A stretch of DNA of 43,778 bases from NCBI RefSeq assembly GCF_030732985.1, contig NZ_JASHJX010000040.1:1-43778 (forward strand). Direction: 5' to 3'. The stretch comes from Nioella sp. MMSF_3534. Lineage in GTDB: Bacteria > Pseudomonadota > Alphaproteobacteria > Rhodobacterales > Rhodobacteraceae. Below the pieces are notes generated by a model. The model did no database searches and was not told the DNA's origin. It saw only the letters and a list, made by a program, of their open reading frames with translations. A program made the translations under genes and the position numbers. Positions 15,534-24,535 of the stretch are shown piece after piece (position 1 is the first letter of the stretch; every line of letters begins with the position of its first letter).

Positions 15534-16463
15534 TCAGAATTCCAGAGCGATGGTGACGGACCCGATGGTCTGGCCCTCGCTCTGGCCCACGAATTCCTCC
15601 GACAGATAGGTCAGCCCGTAGAAGATATTGGAGTGACCGAATGCGTAATTCACCCCGGCGCGTAGGCGATAGCGGGTGTCCTCGGGCGTATAGCCCCGGT
15701 CCGACGGCAGGTAGCGGGAGCTCTCGACCCACGCATAGTCACCGCCAAGCAGCAGGGATAGCCCGTGATCGTCTTCGCTGTCGATGGCGCTGATCCGGTG
15801 GCCGGTGGTCACATCGCGCAGGCTCAGCCCGCCCTGACCGTAGTTGCCAAATGTCAGGTCGAACCCGACGCGCGCCATGGTTTCAACCCCGGCTTGCAGT
15901 TCCAGGAAGGGGCGCACGTGGCCCGATCCGAAAGAAAACTCGCGCCCGATTTCGGCGGTGCCATGCAGGTAGACCCCGTTATCGACCTGAAAGCTTTCGA
16001 CCCGGCTGGATTGCAGGCTGAATGCCTCGTGCACCACCTCTTGGAGGTGACGGATGCCCGTCTGTTCGCCCATTGCAACGATATCCGCGCCAAGCGCCAC
16101 ATCGAACCCGCTCCATGAAAAATGCGTATGCGCGCCGACCGACAGCACACCGGCGTAAAGCCTGTCGCCGGGGGCGGGGTTGCTGATGCTGGCCGGTGTG
16201 ATCACCTCGCCGCGAAAGCGGTATTCCATGATTTCGCCCATGCGCAGGGGCAGATACCCGTCCCAGGACGGACCGCGCACAGTGCTGATGCCATAGGCCC
16301 CGGATCGCCAGCGGTCGCGGCCATCGCCAATCAGGTCGTTGGTGAAAAGGCGCGCCTGGCCGAGCGTTTCACGCCCTTCAAAGATTCCCTGAGCCGATGC
16401 CAAGGAACTGGAAAGACCAAGTGCACACAGGATGGCTCCTGCTCGGCGAACTGCCTGCCACAT
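15534..16463 (-). CDS. LpxR-like outer-membrane lipid A deacylase family protein
   Basis: A 309-residue exported protein with a signal peptide (about residues 1-24, ending ASA) and a C-terminal Phe after an aromatic beta strand, as in outer-membrane barrels. The start of the mature part has the LpxR/DUF2219 pattern: Asn42-Asp43 in FTNDLIGDGRDRW, then YGIS, and a later SVGAHTHFSW segment that would hold the catalytic His. LpxR removes the 3-prime acyloxyacyl chain of lipid A. Only the N-terminal and His motifs were matched, so activity is not assured. It is divergent from the exported gene pair at 16661-18228. Confidence 0.7.
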   Translation of the reverse strand: MWQAVRRAGAILCALGLSSSLASAQGIFEGRETLGQARLFTNDLIGDGRDRWRSGAYGISTVRGPSWDGYLPLRMGEIMEYRFRGEVITPASISNPAPGDRLYAGVLSVGAHTHFSWSGFDVALGADIVAMGEQTGIRHLQEVVHEAFSLQSSRVESFQVDNGVYLHGTAEIGREFSFGSGHVRPFLELQAGVETMARVGFDLTFGNYGQGGLSLRDVTTGHRISAIDSEDDHGLSLLLGGDYAWVESSRYLPSDRGYTPEDTRYRLRAGVNYAFGHSNIFYGLTYLSEEFVGQSEGQTIGSVTIALEF

Positions 16464-16568
16464 ATCACTGCCTCATGTCCGTTACCGGTTTTTCCCCGGT
16501 CTATGCGGGAATTGCGGCGAGATTATCACAGCATCGGGGACAGGGCTAGGCGTTGTGGCCCGCCCGGT

Positions 16569-16582
16569 TTGATCCTGCTCAA
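16569..16582. promoter_or_regulatory. FNR/FnrL-like box
   Basis: TTGAT-CCTG-CTCAA differs from the consensus TTGAT-N4-ATCAA at one of ten defined bases. It lies 78 bp upstream of the ATG at 16661 in the 197-bp divergent region. The centre TTGATCC resembles FnrL sites of Rhodobacterales. Confidence 0.4.
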
Positions 16583-16660
16583 GGCGCGCCTGCGCCGGCT
16601 CGGCCAGAGTTGTGGCCAAGGCCAAAACGGACGTGCCACAGCGCAGAGGAGACACCGCCC

Positions 16661-17410
16661 ATGAGACTGATCCTGACTGCCATCGCAGTGATTGTTGCCT
16701 TTGCAGGCCACCCGCAGGCCCAGGCACAGCAATTGCTGGAAAGCTATACGGCGCTGCTCAGCTGGAATGACCACTATAATTCCAACGGTCAGCGGCTGAC
16801 GGAGCCTTGGCAGATCATCCGTCAGGACCGTGCCAATTATCACCGCTACGGCGAGGCCGACCCGCAGGACCAATGGGACAGTTTCTTCAGCGATTTCACC
16901 AACCGGGCGCGGGCGGAGCAGATGTTGGCAAGCGGCTATGTCTCGCCTGCGGCGCGCACTGCCATCGTGAACGGCCCGGTTCTGGTGCAGGTCGAAATCT
17001 GGGGGCAGGGTGCGACGGGCGCCCATATTCGGGTCGATGTCGCGGGTGGCGGTTCGATGCAGGGGCAACCGGCCCCGCAGCCGGGGGGTCTGTCGGTGAT
17101 CGAAAGCTATACCGCCTTCCTCAGCTGGAACGATCATTACAATTCGAATGGCCAGCGCCTGACGGAACCGTGGCAGATCATCCGCCAGGACCGTGCCAAT
17201 TACCACCGCTACGGCGAGGCCGATCCGGGCGACCAATGGGACAGTTTCTTCAGCAGTTTCACCAACCGCGCACGAGCCGAGCAGATGCTGGCCGCCGGGT
17301 CGATCTCTCCTGCGGCGCGCAATGCCATCGTGAATGGCGAGGTTATGATACGGGTCGAGATCCTGGGCCATGGCAACACTGGCACCGCGATCCGGGTTGA
17401 CGTGTTCTGA
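16661..17410 (+). CDS. Exported protein made of two near-identical tandem repeats
   Basis: A 249-residue protein with a signal peptide (about residues 1-22). The mature part is two copies of one domain, residues 26-127 and 147-248, joined by a Gly/Gln/Pro linker (128-146). The offset is exactly 121 residues (363 bp), and segments such as LSWNDHYNSNGQRLTEPW and IIRQDRANYHRYGEAD are the same in both. Differences are scattered and mostly conservative. I do not recognise the domain; it is rich in Trp, Tyr and charged residues and lacks Cys. The ribosome site is AGAGGAGA, and the stop overlaps the M15 peptidase start by one base, so the two are co-expressed in the periplasm. Cell-envelope role is inferred only. 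Confidence 0.8.
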   Translation: MRLILTAIAVIVAFAGHPQAQAQQLLESYTALLSWNDHYNSNGQRLTEPWQIIRQDRANYHRYGEADPQDQWDSFFSDFTNRARAEQMLASGYVSPAARTAIVNGPVLVQVEIWGQGATGAHIRVDVAGGGSMQGQPAPQPGGLSVIESYTAFLSWNDHYNSNGQRLTEPWQIIRQDRANYHRYGEADPGDQWDSFFSSFTNRARAEQMLAAGSISPAARNAIVNGEVMIRVEILGHGNTGTAIRVDVF

Positions 17411-18228
17411 TGTGGCGCCTCTGTCTGGCCCTTTGCCTTGCGGCCTCAACGGCGGCTGCCGATTGTACACCGGTGAATTGGCTGACCCTGCCGCTGCGCA
17501 GGGCGGGCGATCCGGTGGAAACCGCGCTTGAAACCGCTTATCCGGGGCTCGACCTCGACCGGGCAGCGGGGACCGTCACCTTTGCCAGCGGCACGGTGCT
17601 GCCCTTTGCGCCGGCGCGGCAGGTGGACCCGGCGGCACGGCTGATCAATGCAACGCTTGGCGATCAGTTTGTCTATGTCTACCCGCTGGACTTCTCGCTG
17701 ACCGACCGGCGCAGCGCGTTCCATGATCCCGGCCGGCTGCGCAACGACGATTTCTTTCGCGCGCTTTATGCCGAGACGCAGGCGGAGGTGCGCGCCACGC
17801 TGACCCGGGTCAGCTATGACGGGCCGGGCGGCGCGACCCGCTTCAACGTCACGCAAGACCATTGTGTCCATGTCCAGCTGGACACCGCTCTGACCGAGAT
17901 CGAGGCGCTTGGCCCCGACTATGCAATCTATTTCGAAAATTCCGGCGGCAGCTTCAACTGGCGGGTGATTGCGGGTACGGACCGGCTTTCGGTGCACAGC
18001 TTCGGCATTGCCGTCGATCTGAACACCGAACTTGGCGGCTATTGGAGATGGTCGGGTGCAGCGCAGGGGCAGGCGACCGAATACAACAATCGCATCCCCG
18101 CCGAGATCGTGCAGGCCTTCGAACGCTACGGATTCATCTGGGGCGGCAAGTGGCACCATTACGACGGGATGCATTTCGAATACCGCCCCGAACTGATCCT
18201 GCATGCCCGATTGATGGGGCAGGGCTGA
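17410..18228 (+). CDS. M15-family (VanY/DD-carboxypeptidase-like) metallopeptidase
   Basis: A 272-residue exported protein with a signal peptide (about 1-17). The zinc ligands of the M15 family are visible: His196 and Asp203 in SVHSFGIAVD and His255 in GMHFEY, preceded by WGGKWHHYD; the general-base Glu is probably Glu257. M15 enzymes cut the peptide stems of peptidoglycan (D-Ala-D-Ala or L-Ala-D-Glu type). The N-terminal 140 residues have no motif that I recognise. Translation is coupled to the repeat protein upstream (TGATG at 17408). Likely acts on the wall in the periplasm. Confidence 0.85.
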   Translation: MWRLCLALCLAASTAAADCTPVNWLTLPLRRAGDPVETALETAYPGLDLDRAAGTVTFASGTVLPFAPARQVDPAARLINATLGDQFVYVYPLDFSLTDRRSAFHDPGRLRNDDFFRALYAETQAEVRATLTRVSYDGPGGATRFNVTQDHCVHVQLDTALTEIEALGPDYAIYFENSGGSFNWRVIAGTDRLSVHSFGIAVDLNTELGGYWRWSGAAQGQATEYNNRIPAEIVQAFERYGFIWGGKWHHYDGMHFEYRPELILHARLMGQG

Positions 18229-18243
18229 GCCCCGCCCGACCGG

Positions 18244-20517
18244 TCAGGCGCATTTCGAGTGGCCGCAGCTTGGGCAGGTCATGCAGCCCTCGACCATGCG
18301 CATCCCGTACTCGCCGCAGGACGGACAGGCCGCGCCTCGCGGGTTGGGGGCGCCGATGGCGGCGACCTTCGCACGCGGGTCGTCCTTGAGCCCCATGCCC
18401 TCGCCCTCGATGAAACCGATGGCAATCAGGTGCTTTTCGATCACGCCGCCGATCGCAGCCAGAATGGAGGGCACATATTTGCCCTGCATCCACGCGCCGC
18501 CGCGCGGGTCGAACACCGCTTTCAGCTCCTCCACCACGAAGGACACATCGCCGCCGCGCCGGAACACCGCGCTGATCATTCGGGTCAGGGCCACGGTCCA
18601 GGCGAAATGCTCCATGTTCTTGGAATTGATGAAGATCTCGAACGGGCGACGGTGGCCCGCGATGACGATATCGTTAATGGTGATATAGATCGCGTGGTTC
18701 GAATCCGGCCATTTGAGCTTGTAGGTCTGGCCCTCCAGCTCCTGCGGGCGATCGAGTGGTTCGGCGATGTAGACGACGTCGCCATCGGCGTCGGGCTGTT
18801 CCGCAACGGGTTTGTCCTCAGCCTCGCTGACACTCAGCACCGACCCCGTCACATCATTGGGCCGGTAGGTGGTGCAGCCCTTGCAGCCCGTATCCCAGGC
18901 CTGCATGTAGACATCCTTGAACGCTTCGAAGCTGATATCCTCGGGGCAGTTGATCGTCTTGGAGATGCTGGAATCCACCCATTTCTGCGCGGCGGCCTGC
19001 ATCTTGACGTGATCGGCGGGCGGCAGGGTCTGGGCGTTGACGAAATAGTCGGGCAGGGGCGCATCGCCTTTCAGGTCGCGCCACAGTTTGACGGCGTAAT
19101 CGACGACCTCTTCCTCGGTCCGGCTGCCGTCGCGCTGCAGCACCTTGCGGGTATAGGCATAGGCGAAGACCGGCTCGATCCCGGATGACACGTTGCCAGC
19201 ATAGAGCGAGATCGTCCCCGTCGGCGCGATGGAGGTCAGCAGCGCGTTGCGGATGCCATATTGCCTTATGTCGTCGCGCAGGGCGTCGTCCATGTTCTGC
19301 ATGTTGCCCGAGGCAAGGAAAGCGTCGGCGTCGAACAGCGGGAACGCCCCGCGTTCCTTCGCCAGATCGACCGAGGCGCGATAGGCGGCATGGGCGATCT
19401 GCCTCATCCACCCTTCCGTTTGCGCGGCGGCCTCGTCCGAGCCATAGCGCAGCCCCAGCATCAGCAGTGCATCGGCCAGCCCCGTCACGCCAAGCCCGAT
19501 CCGGCGCTTCGCCTGTGCCTCCTGCGCCTGCGCCTCCAGCGGGAATTTGGAGGCATCGACCACGTTATCCATCATCCGCACGGCGGTGGCGACCAGATCG
19601 TCCAGCGCGGCAGCGTTCAGTTGGGCTGCCTCCGTGAACGGGTCGCTGACCAGCCGCGCGAGGTTGACGGAGCCAAGCAGGCAGGCGCCGTAAGGCGGCA
19701 GGGGCTGCTCGCCACAAGGATTGGTCGCCGCGATGGTCTCGGCGTAACCCAGATTGTTGGCCGCATTGATGCGGTCGATGAAGATCACGCCCGGTTCGGC
19801 ATAATCATAGGTCGACTGCATGATCCGGTTCCAGAGATCGCGCGCCTGAACCGTGTGATAGACCTTGCCGCCAAAGACCAGCTCCCACGGGCCATCGGCC
19901 TTCACCGCCTCCATGAACGGGTCGGTCACCAGCACGCTCATGTTGAACATGCGCAGACGGGCGGGGTCGGATTTGGCGGTGATGAAGGCCTCGATATCCG
20001 GGTGATCACAGCGCATCGTCGCCATCATCGCGCCCCGGCGGCTGCCTGCCGACATGATCGTGCGGCACATCGCGTCCCAGACATCCATGAAGCTGAGCGG
20101 GCCCGAGGCATCGGCGGCGACCCCATGCACATCGGCGCCCTTGGGGCGAATGGTGGAGAAATCGTAACCGATCCCGCCGCCCTGCTGCATGGTCAGCGCG
20201 GCCTCTTTCAGGTTTTCGAAGATGCCCGCCAGGCTGTCGGGAATCGTGCCCATGACGAAACAGTTGAACAGCGTCACATTGCGCCCGGTGCCTGCACCTG
20301 CGGTGATGCGGCCTGCGGGCAGGTATTTGAAATCTTCCAGCGCGGCATAGAACCGGTCTTCCCAAGTGGCGGGGTCGGTCTCCACCTCAGCCAGCGCGCG
20401 GGCGATTCGGCGCCACGTATCCTCGATGGATTGGTCAATGGGCGTGCCATCGGCCTGTTTGAGCCGGTATTTCATGTCCCAGATGGCTTCGGCAATCGGG
20501 GCGGAGAAGCGGCTCAT
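18244..20517 (-). CDS. nrdJ: Adenosylcobalamin-dependent (class II) ribonucleotide reductase
   Basis: A 757-residue class II RNR. The active site NPCGEQPLPPYG (Cys268, Glu270) and the redox Cys86 in FNCFVMG are present. The tail carries two CPSC motifs (CPSCGEYG and CPSCGHSK) and a final Cys, a zinc-ribbon-like, redox-type end. The enzyme makes deoxynucleotides with or without oxygen using a radical from adenosylcobalamin. The start ATG matches a promoter TTGACC-N17-TATCTT upstream. No nrdA, nrdB or nrdD is in the window. No cobalamin riboswitch was seen in the short leader. Confidence 0.95.
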   Translation of the reverse strand: MSRFSAPIAEAIWDMKYRLKQADGTPIDQSIEDTWRRIARALAEVETDPATWEDRFYAALEDFKYLPAGRITAGAGTGRNVTLFNCFVMGTIPDSLAGIFENLKEAALTMQQGGGIGYDFSTIRPKGADVHGVAADASGPLSFMDVWDAMCRTIMSAGSRRGAMMATMRCDHPDIEAFITAKSDPARLRMFNMSVLVTDPFMEAVKADGPWELVFGGKVYHTVQARDLWNRIMQSTYDYAEPGVIFIDRINAANNLGYAETIAATNPCGEQPLPPYGACLLGSVNLARLVSDPFTEAAQLNAAALDDLVATAVRMMDNVVDASKFPLEAQAQEAQAKRRIGLGVTGLADALLMLGLRYGSDEAAAQTEGWMRQIAHAAYRASVDLAKERGAFPLFDADAFLASGNMQNMDDALRDDIRQYGIRNALLTSIAPTGTISLYAGNVSSGIEPVFAYAYTRKVLQRDGSRTEEEVVDYAVKLWRDLKGDAPLPDYFVNAQTLPPADHVKMQAAAQKWVDSSISKTINCPEDISFEAFKDVYMQAWDTGCKGCTTYRPNDVTGSVLSVSEAEDKPVAEQPDADGDVVYIAEPLDRPQELEGQTYKLKWPDSNHAIYITINDIVIAGHRRPFEIFINSKNMEHFAWTVALTRMISAVFRRGGDVSFVVEELKAVFDPRGGAWMQGKYVPSILAAIGGVIEKHLIAIGFIEGEGMGLKDDPRAKVAAIGAPNPRGAACPSCGEYGMRMVEGCMTCPSCGHSKCA

Positions 20518-20551
20518 TGGTCATTATCCATATTGGTAGGGGGGACGGACG

Positions 20552-20580
20552 AAGATACCCACAAGACCTGCCCGGGTCAA
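20552..20580 (-). promoter_or_regulatory. Sigma-70 promoter of nrdJ
   Basis: On the minus strand TTGACC (20580-20575), a 17-nt spacer and TATCTT (20557-20552). The predicted leader is only about 30 nt. Confidence 0.55.
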
Positions 20581-20581
20581 C

Positions 20582-20610
20582 TTGGCAGGCATGGGGAACC
20601 GCCCTATGTT
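20582..20610 (+). promoter_or_regulatory. Sigma-70 promoter of the DUF1489 gene
   Basis: TTGGCA (20582-20587), a 17-nt spacer and TATGTT (20605-20610). Its -35 box is one base from the -35 box of the nrdJ promoter on the other strand. Confidence 0.5.
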
Positions 20611-20631
20611 GCAGATCAGCAAGGGGGACCG

Positions 20632-21066
20632 ATGGCAGCCAAGTTTACGCATCTCTTAAAGCTCAGCGTCGGCACGGAAACGGTCGACGATCTGGCCGCC
20701 TGGCAGGCTACGGCGCATGAGCGCTGGCCGGACGGGCAGCCCCGCCACGTGACCCGCATGTGGCCCAAGCGCGAGGCCGAGATCTTGGCAGGCGGGTCGA
20801 TCTACTGGGTGATCAAAGGGTTCGTTCAGGCGCGGCAAAAGGTGCTGCGGCTGGAAGAGGTCATCGGGCAGGATGGCATCCGCCGCTGTGCCATCGTGTT
20901 GGACATGCGGCTCGTCCGGGTCGAGGCAACCCCCAAGCGGGCCTTTCAGGGCTGGCGCTATCTGAAGCCTGAGGATGCCCCGCGGGATCTGTCCGGCGCC
21001 CGAGCGCAGGAAGAGGCGCTGCCGCTGGATCTGCAAAACGCCCTTGCAAACCTGGGGGTTCTGTAG
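20632..21066 (+). CDS. DUF1489 family protein
   Basis: A 144-residue soluble protein matching the alphaproteobacterial DUF1489 family: an early HLLKLSVG segment, HVTRMWPKR, the GGSIYWVIKG stretch, and a basic RAFQGWRYL segment near the C-terminus. No catalytic motif is known to me. The DUF has been regarded as conserved hypothetical. It is transcribed alone from its own promoter and ends in a bidirectional terminator shared with hisG. Confidence 0.8.
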   Translation: MAAKFTHLLKLSVGTETVDDLAAWQATAHERWPDGQPRHVTRMWPKREAEILAGGSIYWVIKGFVQARQKVLRLEEVIGQDGIRRCAIVLDMRLVRVEATPKRAFQGWRYLKPEDAPRDLSGARAQEEALPLDLQNALANLGVL

Positions 21067-21094
21067 CGCCCGACTATTTGGACGTTGTGTAACG

Positions 21095-21126
21095 AAAAAA
21101 GCCGGGCGCTGATGCACCCGGCTCTT
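21095..21126. terminator. Bidirectional terminator between DUF1489 gene and hisG
   Basis: Stem AGCCGGG/CCCGGCT (21100-21106 with 21117-21123) extended by inner GC pairs, with an A-run on the left (21095-21100) and TCTTGTTGT on the right. It lies between two convergent stops. Confidence 0.8.
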
Positions 21127-21160
21127 GTTGTAAGCGGCAGTGGCCTGTCCCACCCCATCT

Positions 21161-21850
21161 TCACCCGTGCAGCCGCTCCGTCAGCTCTTCCAGTATCTCT
21201 TTGTTCCCATTGGACCAATCTGCGGTTCGCGACTTGAACAGCACCGCCTGACTGCGGTGGATCAGTCCTCCAGGCAGAATTTTCAGGTGATTGGCGCGCA
21301 GGGTTTCTCCGGTCGAGGTGATGTCGGCGACGGCCTCGGCTGTCAGGTTCTTGACGGTGCCTTCTGTTGCGCCCTGGCTGTCGACCAGTTGATAGTCCGC
21401 CACGCCCGCATCGCGCAGGAACTCCCGCACCAGCCGGTGATATTTGGTGGCGATTCGCAGGCGGTGACCGTGACGACGGCGGAAATCGGCGGCAGCGGCA
21501 TCAAGATCGTCGAGCGAGTTCACATCGACCCAGAAGGCGGGCACCGCGATGATCAGGTCGGCAAAGCCGAAGCCCATGGGCTGCAATTCGCGCACGACGT
21601 CCTGCCAGGCGGGGATGCGTTCGCGCACGAGGTCGCTGCCGGTCACGCCCAGGTGAATGCGGCCGGCCTGCAATTCGCGCGGGATCTCTCCGGCGCTGAG
21701 CAGCACAAGGTCCACGTCCGCCCCGTCCACTTGGGCCGCGTATTCCCGGTCCGACCCGCTGCGGCGCATGTCGATGCCCCGGTCGGCGAACCAGTCGAAG
21801 GTCTTTTCCATCAGCCGGCCCTTGGAGGGCACACCGAGTTTCAGGGTCAT
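21161..21850 (-). CDS. hisG: ATP phosphoribosyltransferase, short form
   Basis: A 229-residue HisG. It has the family start LGVPSKGRLME, GVTGSDLV near residue 70, and the PRPP-binding segment near 165-180 (STGETLRANHL lies just after). At this length it lacks the C-terminal regulatory domain of long HisG and must work with HisZ. It catalyses the first step of histidine synthesis, joining ATP and PRPP. The start overlaps the hisZ stop (ATGA-type), which fits a fixed HisG-HisZ complex. Last gene of the hisS-hisZ-hisG operon. Confidence 0.95.
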   Translation of the reverse strand: MTLKLGVPSKGRLMEKTFDWFADRGIDMRRSGSDREYAAQVDGADVDLVLLSAGEIPRELQAGRIHLGVTGSDLVRERIPAWQDVVRELQPMGFGFADLIIAVPAFWVDVNSLDDLDAAAADFRRRHGHRLRIATKYHRLVREFLRDAGVADYQLVDSQGATEGTVKNLTAEAVADITSTGETLRANHLKILPGGLIHRSQAVLFKSRTADWSNGNKEILEELTERLHG

Positions 21851-22953
21851 GCCAGACCCTCCCGCAATTGCTGCACCAGTTCGGGGCGGATCACGCCGCC
21901 AACGGCGGGGATTTCCTGACCGCGCCCCAGAACGCGGGTCAGCGCATCATAGCGGCCACCGGTGGCCACGGGGGGCAGGTCGGGGCGGCCCTCGGCGACG
22001 AAGCCAAAGACAAAGCCATCATAGTATTCCAGCGTCGTGCGGCCAAAGCTCGCCTCGAAGGGCAGGTCCTCGACCGTGATCCCGGCAGCAGCCAGCGCAT
22101 CCATGCGCCGGGCCATGCGGTCCACGGAAGCGGCCATGCCGGGCAGATCGACGGTGATATCGCGCAGGTGCTGATGCGCGTTCGGCAGGGTTTCCCGCAA
22201 GGACAGGATCACATCCAGAACCTCCGCCTCGCTGCGGCTGATCGGGGGCTCTGCGGCATCGGCCTGAAGATGGGCAAGGCGGGCGAGCACGTCTTCGCGG
22301 CTGCGCAGGCCAATTTCGGGACCACCCGCATTCACCACCGTTCCGGCCCCGTCCTTGGCGACCCGGTCCAGCAGCGCTTTGCGGGCGGCGTCCATGTCGT
22401 CCCGTCCGGTGAACCGGTCCAGCAGGGCGCGGAACCGGCGGGGTCGCCAGATATGACGCATCAGCGCGCCCTTGCGGCGGTCGGTCGTGGTCAGGGTTTC
22501 GACGGCGGCTTTCAGAATGCCGATATCGCCCGTTGCGGGGCGCAACCCAAGCGGCGACAACACTTCGTTGAACAGCGAAAACACTTCGGCATCGGCGCGT
22601 TCCGGGTCTTCGCGGTCGAAAAGCTCATACCCAACCTGCAGATATTCCGTGGCGCGACCGGAATCGGCCTGCTGCTTCCGAAAGACCTCGCCCAGATAGG
22701 TGTAGCGCGCCGGTTCGCCGCCATGTTCCATATGGGTCTGCACCACCGGCACGGTGAAGTCGGGGCGCAGCATCATCTCGCCCCGGTTCGGATCCTGCGT
22801 GACATAGGCCCGCGCGCGGATATCCTCGCCATAGAGGTCCAGCAGCGTATCCGCCGGTTGCAGCAGATCGGCGTCGATGGCCATGGCGCCAGACGCCTTG
22901 AAAAAGGCGAAGAGCCGCTCAGCCTCGGCCCGGACGGTGATCTTGTCGGTCAT
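21847..22953 (-). CDS. hisZ: ATP phosphoribosyltransferase regulatory subunit
   Basis: A 368-residue HisS-like protein without synthetase activity motifs complete. Class II synthetase motif 2 is recognisable as a relic ([13 protein letters not shown]), and the C-terminal catalytic-like segment ends [10 protein letters not shown]; the anticodon-binding domain of HisS is absent. HisZ binds histidine and controls short-form HisG. ATG 22953 overlaps the hisS stop (ATGA at 22950-22953), chosen over a longer in-frame start. It sits between hisS and hisG, so synthesis and charging of histidine are encoded together. Confidence 0.93.
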   Translation of the reverse strand: MTDKITVRAEAERLFAFFKASGAMAIDADLLQPADTLLDLYGEDIRARAYVTQDPNRGEMMLRPDFTVPVVQTHMEHGGEPARYTYLGEVFRKQQADSGRATEYLQVGYELFDREDPERADAEVFSLFNEVLSPLGLRPATGDIGILKAAVETLTTTDRRKGALMRHIWRPRRFRALLDRFTGRDDMDAARKALLDRVAKDGAGTVVNAGGPEIGLRSREDVLARLAHLQADAAEPPISRSEAEVLDVILSLRETLPNAHQHLRDITVDLPGMAASVDRMARRMDALAAAGITVEDLPFEASFGRTTLEYYDGFVFGFVAEGRPDLPPVATGGRYDALTRVLGRGQEIPAVGGVIRPELVQQLREGLA

Positions 22954-24428
22954 TTGCCCCGGTCCAGGATGGCGCGGACTTCCTTGACGAGATCCTCGCG
23001 CGGAACCTCCCGCTGTGCGGGCTGCGATTTCCATTCCTCAAGGCTGGCTTCCTGCGCGATCTGTGCGCCAAGGATCAGGTCCTTGATCTGCACCACGCCA
23101 CGCTCGGCCTCGTCGGACCCCTGGATGATCGCCACCGGGCTTTCGCGTTTGTCCGCGTATTTCAGCTGGTTGCCGAAGTTCTTGGGATTGCCCAGATAGA
23201 CCTCGGCCCGGATGCCCGCATTGCGCAGCTCCGTCGCCATGCGCTGATATTCCGCCATCCGGTCGCGGTCCATCACGGTCACGACCACGGGCCCCTGCAT
23301 AGTGCCGCCGATCCGGCCCTTTTCGCGCAGCGCGGCCAGCAGCCGGTCCACCCCGATGGAGACACCCGTCGCAGGCACCGCCTGCCCGGTGAAGCGCTTG
23401 ACCAGATCATCATAGCGCCCGCCGCCTGCCACCGACCCGAACTGGCGCGGGCGGCCCTTGTCGTCGAGCACCTCGAAGGTCAGCTCCGCCTCGTAGACGG
23501 GGCCGGTGTAGTAGCCGAGCCCGCGCACGACCGAAGGGTCGATGACAATGCGGTCGGGGCCGTAGCCCTGCGCATCGAGAAGGGAAGCGATGGTTTCGAG
23601 TTCTTCGACGCCTTGGGTGCCGGTTGTGGACTCACCGATTGCGGCACGGAGATTTGCCAGAGTCTCCTCTGCGTTCGCTCCCTTAGATGTCAGGAACGCG
23701 ATCACTGGTTCGGCTTGTGCGTCGCTCAGCCCCACTCCATCAATGTAGGCGCCAGAGGCATCTAGGCGCCCTTTGCCGAGAAGCTCGCGCACGCCCGCCT
23801 CACCCACTTTGTCGAACTTGTCGATTGTGCGCAGCACGGCGTTGCGGTTGTCCTCGTCGTCGCCAATGCCCATGGTTTCCAGAACGCCCGTCAAAACCTT
23901 CCGGTTGTTCACCCGCACGATGTAATCCCCGCGCGGGATGCCCACGGCCTCCAGCGTGTCGGCCAGCATCGCGCAGATCTCCGCATCCGCTGCCACTGAA
24001 GGCGCGCCCACGGTATCCGCGTCGCACTGGTAGAACTGGCGGAAGCGGCCCGGTCCCGGCTTTTCGTTACGCCAGACCGGCCCCATGGTAAACCGCCGGT
24101 AGGGGGCCGGCAGGTCGTTGCGGAACTGGGCGGCGACGCGGGCCAAGGGCGCGGTCATGTCATAGCGCAGCGCCAGCCATTTGCCGTCGTCTTCCTCCTG
24201 CCACGCGAACACGCCCGCATTGGGCCGGTCCACGTCTGGCAGGAACTTTCCGAGCGCCTCCACCGTTTCCACGGCGGATGTTTCCAACGGATCGAAGCCG
24301 TAGCGATGATAGACCTCGGCGATCCGGTCCAGCATCTCCTTGCGCTCGGTCACCTCCGCGCCGAAATAGTCGCGGAAGCCCTTGGGCGTTTCTGCCTTGG
24401 GGCGGGGCTGTTTCTTTTGCTTGGCCAT
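22950..24428 (-). CDS. hisS: Histidine--tRNA ligase
   Basis: A 492-residue class II aminoacyl-tRNA synthetase. Motif 1 is near residue 40 onward; motif 2 is [20 protein letters not shown]; the histidine-specific GLGYYTG motif and motif 3 [10 protein letters not shown] are present; the C-terminal anticodon-binding domain follows (VVVTVMDRD through about residue 470). It charges tRNA-His with histidine in the cytoplasm. The start is MAKQKKQP at 24428; MASMAKQ at 24437 is an equal alternative. First gene of a three-gene operon with hisZ and hisG; divergent from slyX. Confidence 0.95.
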   Translation of the reverse strand: MAKQKKQPRPKAETPKGFRDYFGAEVTERKEMLDRIAEVYHRYGFDPLETSAVETVEALGKFLPDVDRPNAGVFAWQEEDDGKWLALRYDMTAPLARVAAQFRNDLPAPYRRFTMGPVWRNEKPGPGRFRQFYQCDADTVGAPSVAADAEICAMLADTLEAVGIPRGDYIVRVNNRKVLTGVLETMGIGDDEDNRNAVLRTIDKFDKVGEAGVRELLGKGRLDASGAYIDGVGLSDAQAEPVIAFLTSKGANAEETLANLRAAIGESTTGTQGVEELETIASLLDAQGYGPDRIVIDPSVVRGLGYYTGPVYEAELTFEVLDDKGRPRQFGSVAGGGRYDDLVKRFTGQAVPATGVSIGVDRLLAALREKGRIGGTMQGPVVVTVMDRDRMAEYQRMATELRNAGIRAEVYLGNPKNFGNQLKYADKRESPVAIIQGSDEAERGVVQIKDLILGAQIAQEASLEEWKSQPAQREVPREDLVKEVRAILDRGK

Positions 24429-24535
24429 GCTTGCCATCCGTTCGGATCCGGGGTTCACCGGGCGTTTAACTTGGGGGGCGCGTGGGGGCAAGGCGGCGGG
24501 CTGGCCTTTCGGGCAAAACCCTGTAGGAAGAACAT

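Noticed and set aside
20518-20631. Cobalamin riboswitch before nrdJ
   Set aside because: The predicted leader is about 30 nt and no B12-box-like sequence was seen.
19261-21066. Long plus-strand open frame opposite nrdJ running into the DUF1489 gene
   Set aside because: Antisense to the conserved RNR; only its last 435 bases, from ATG 20632, are a real gene.
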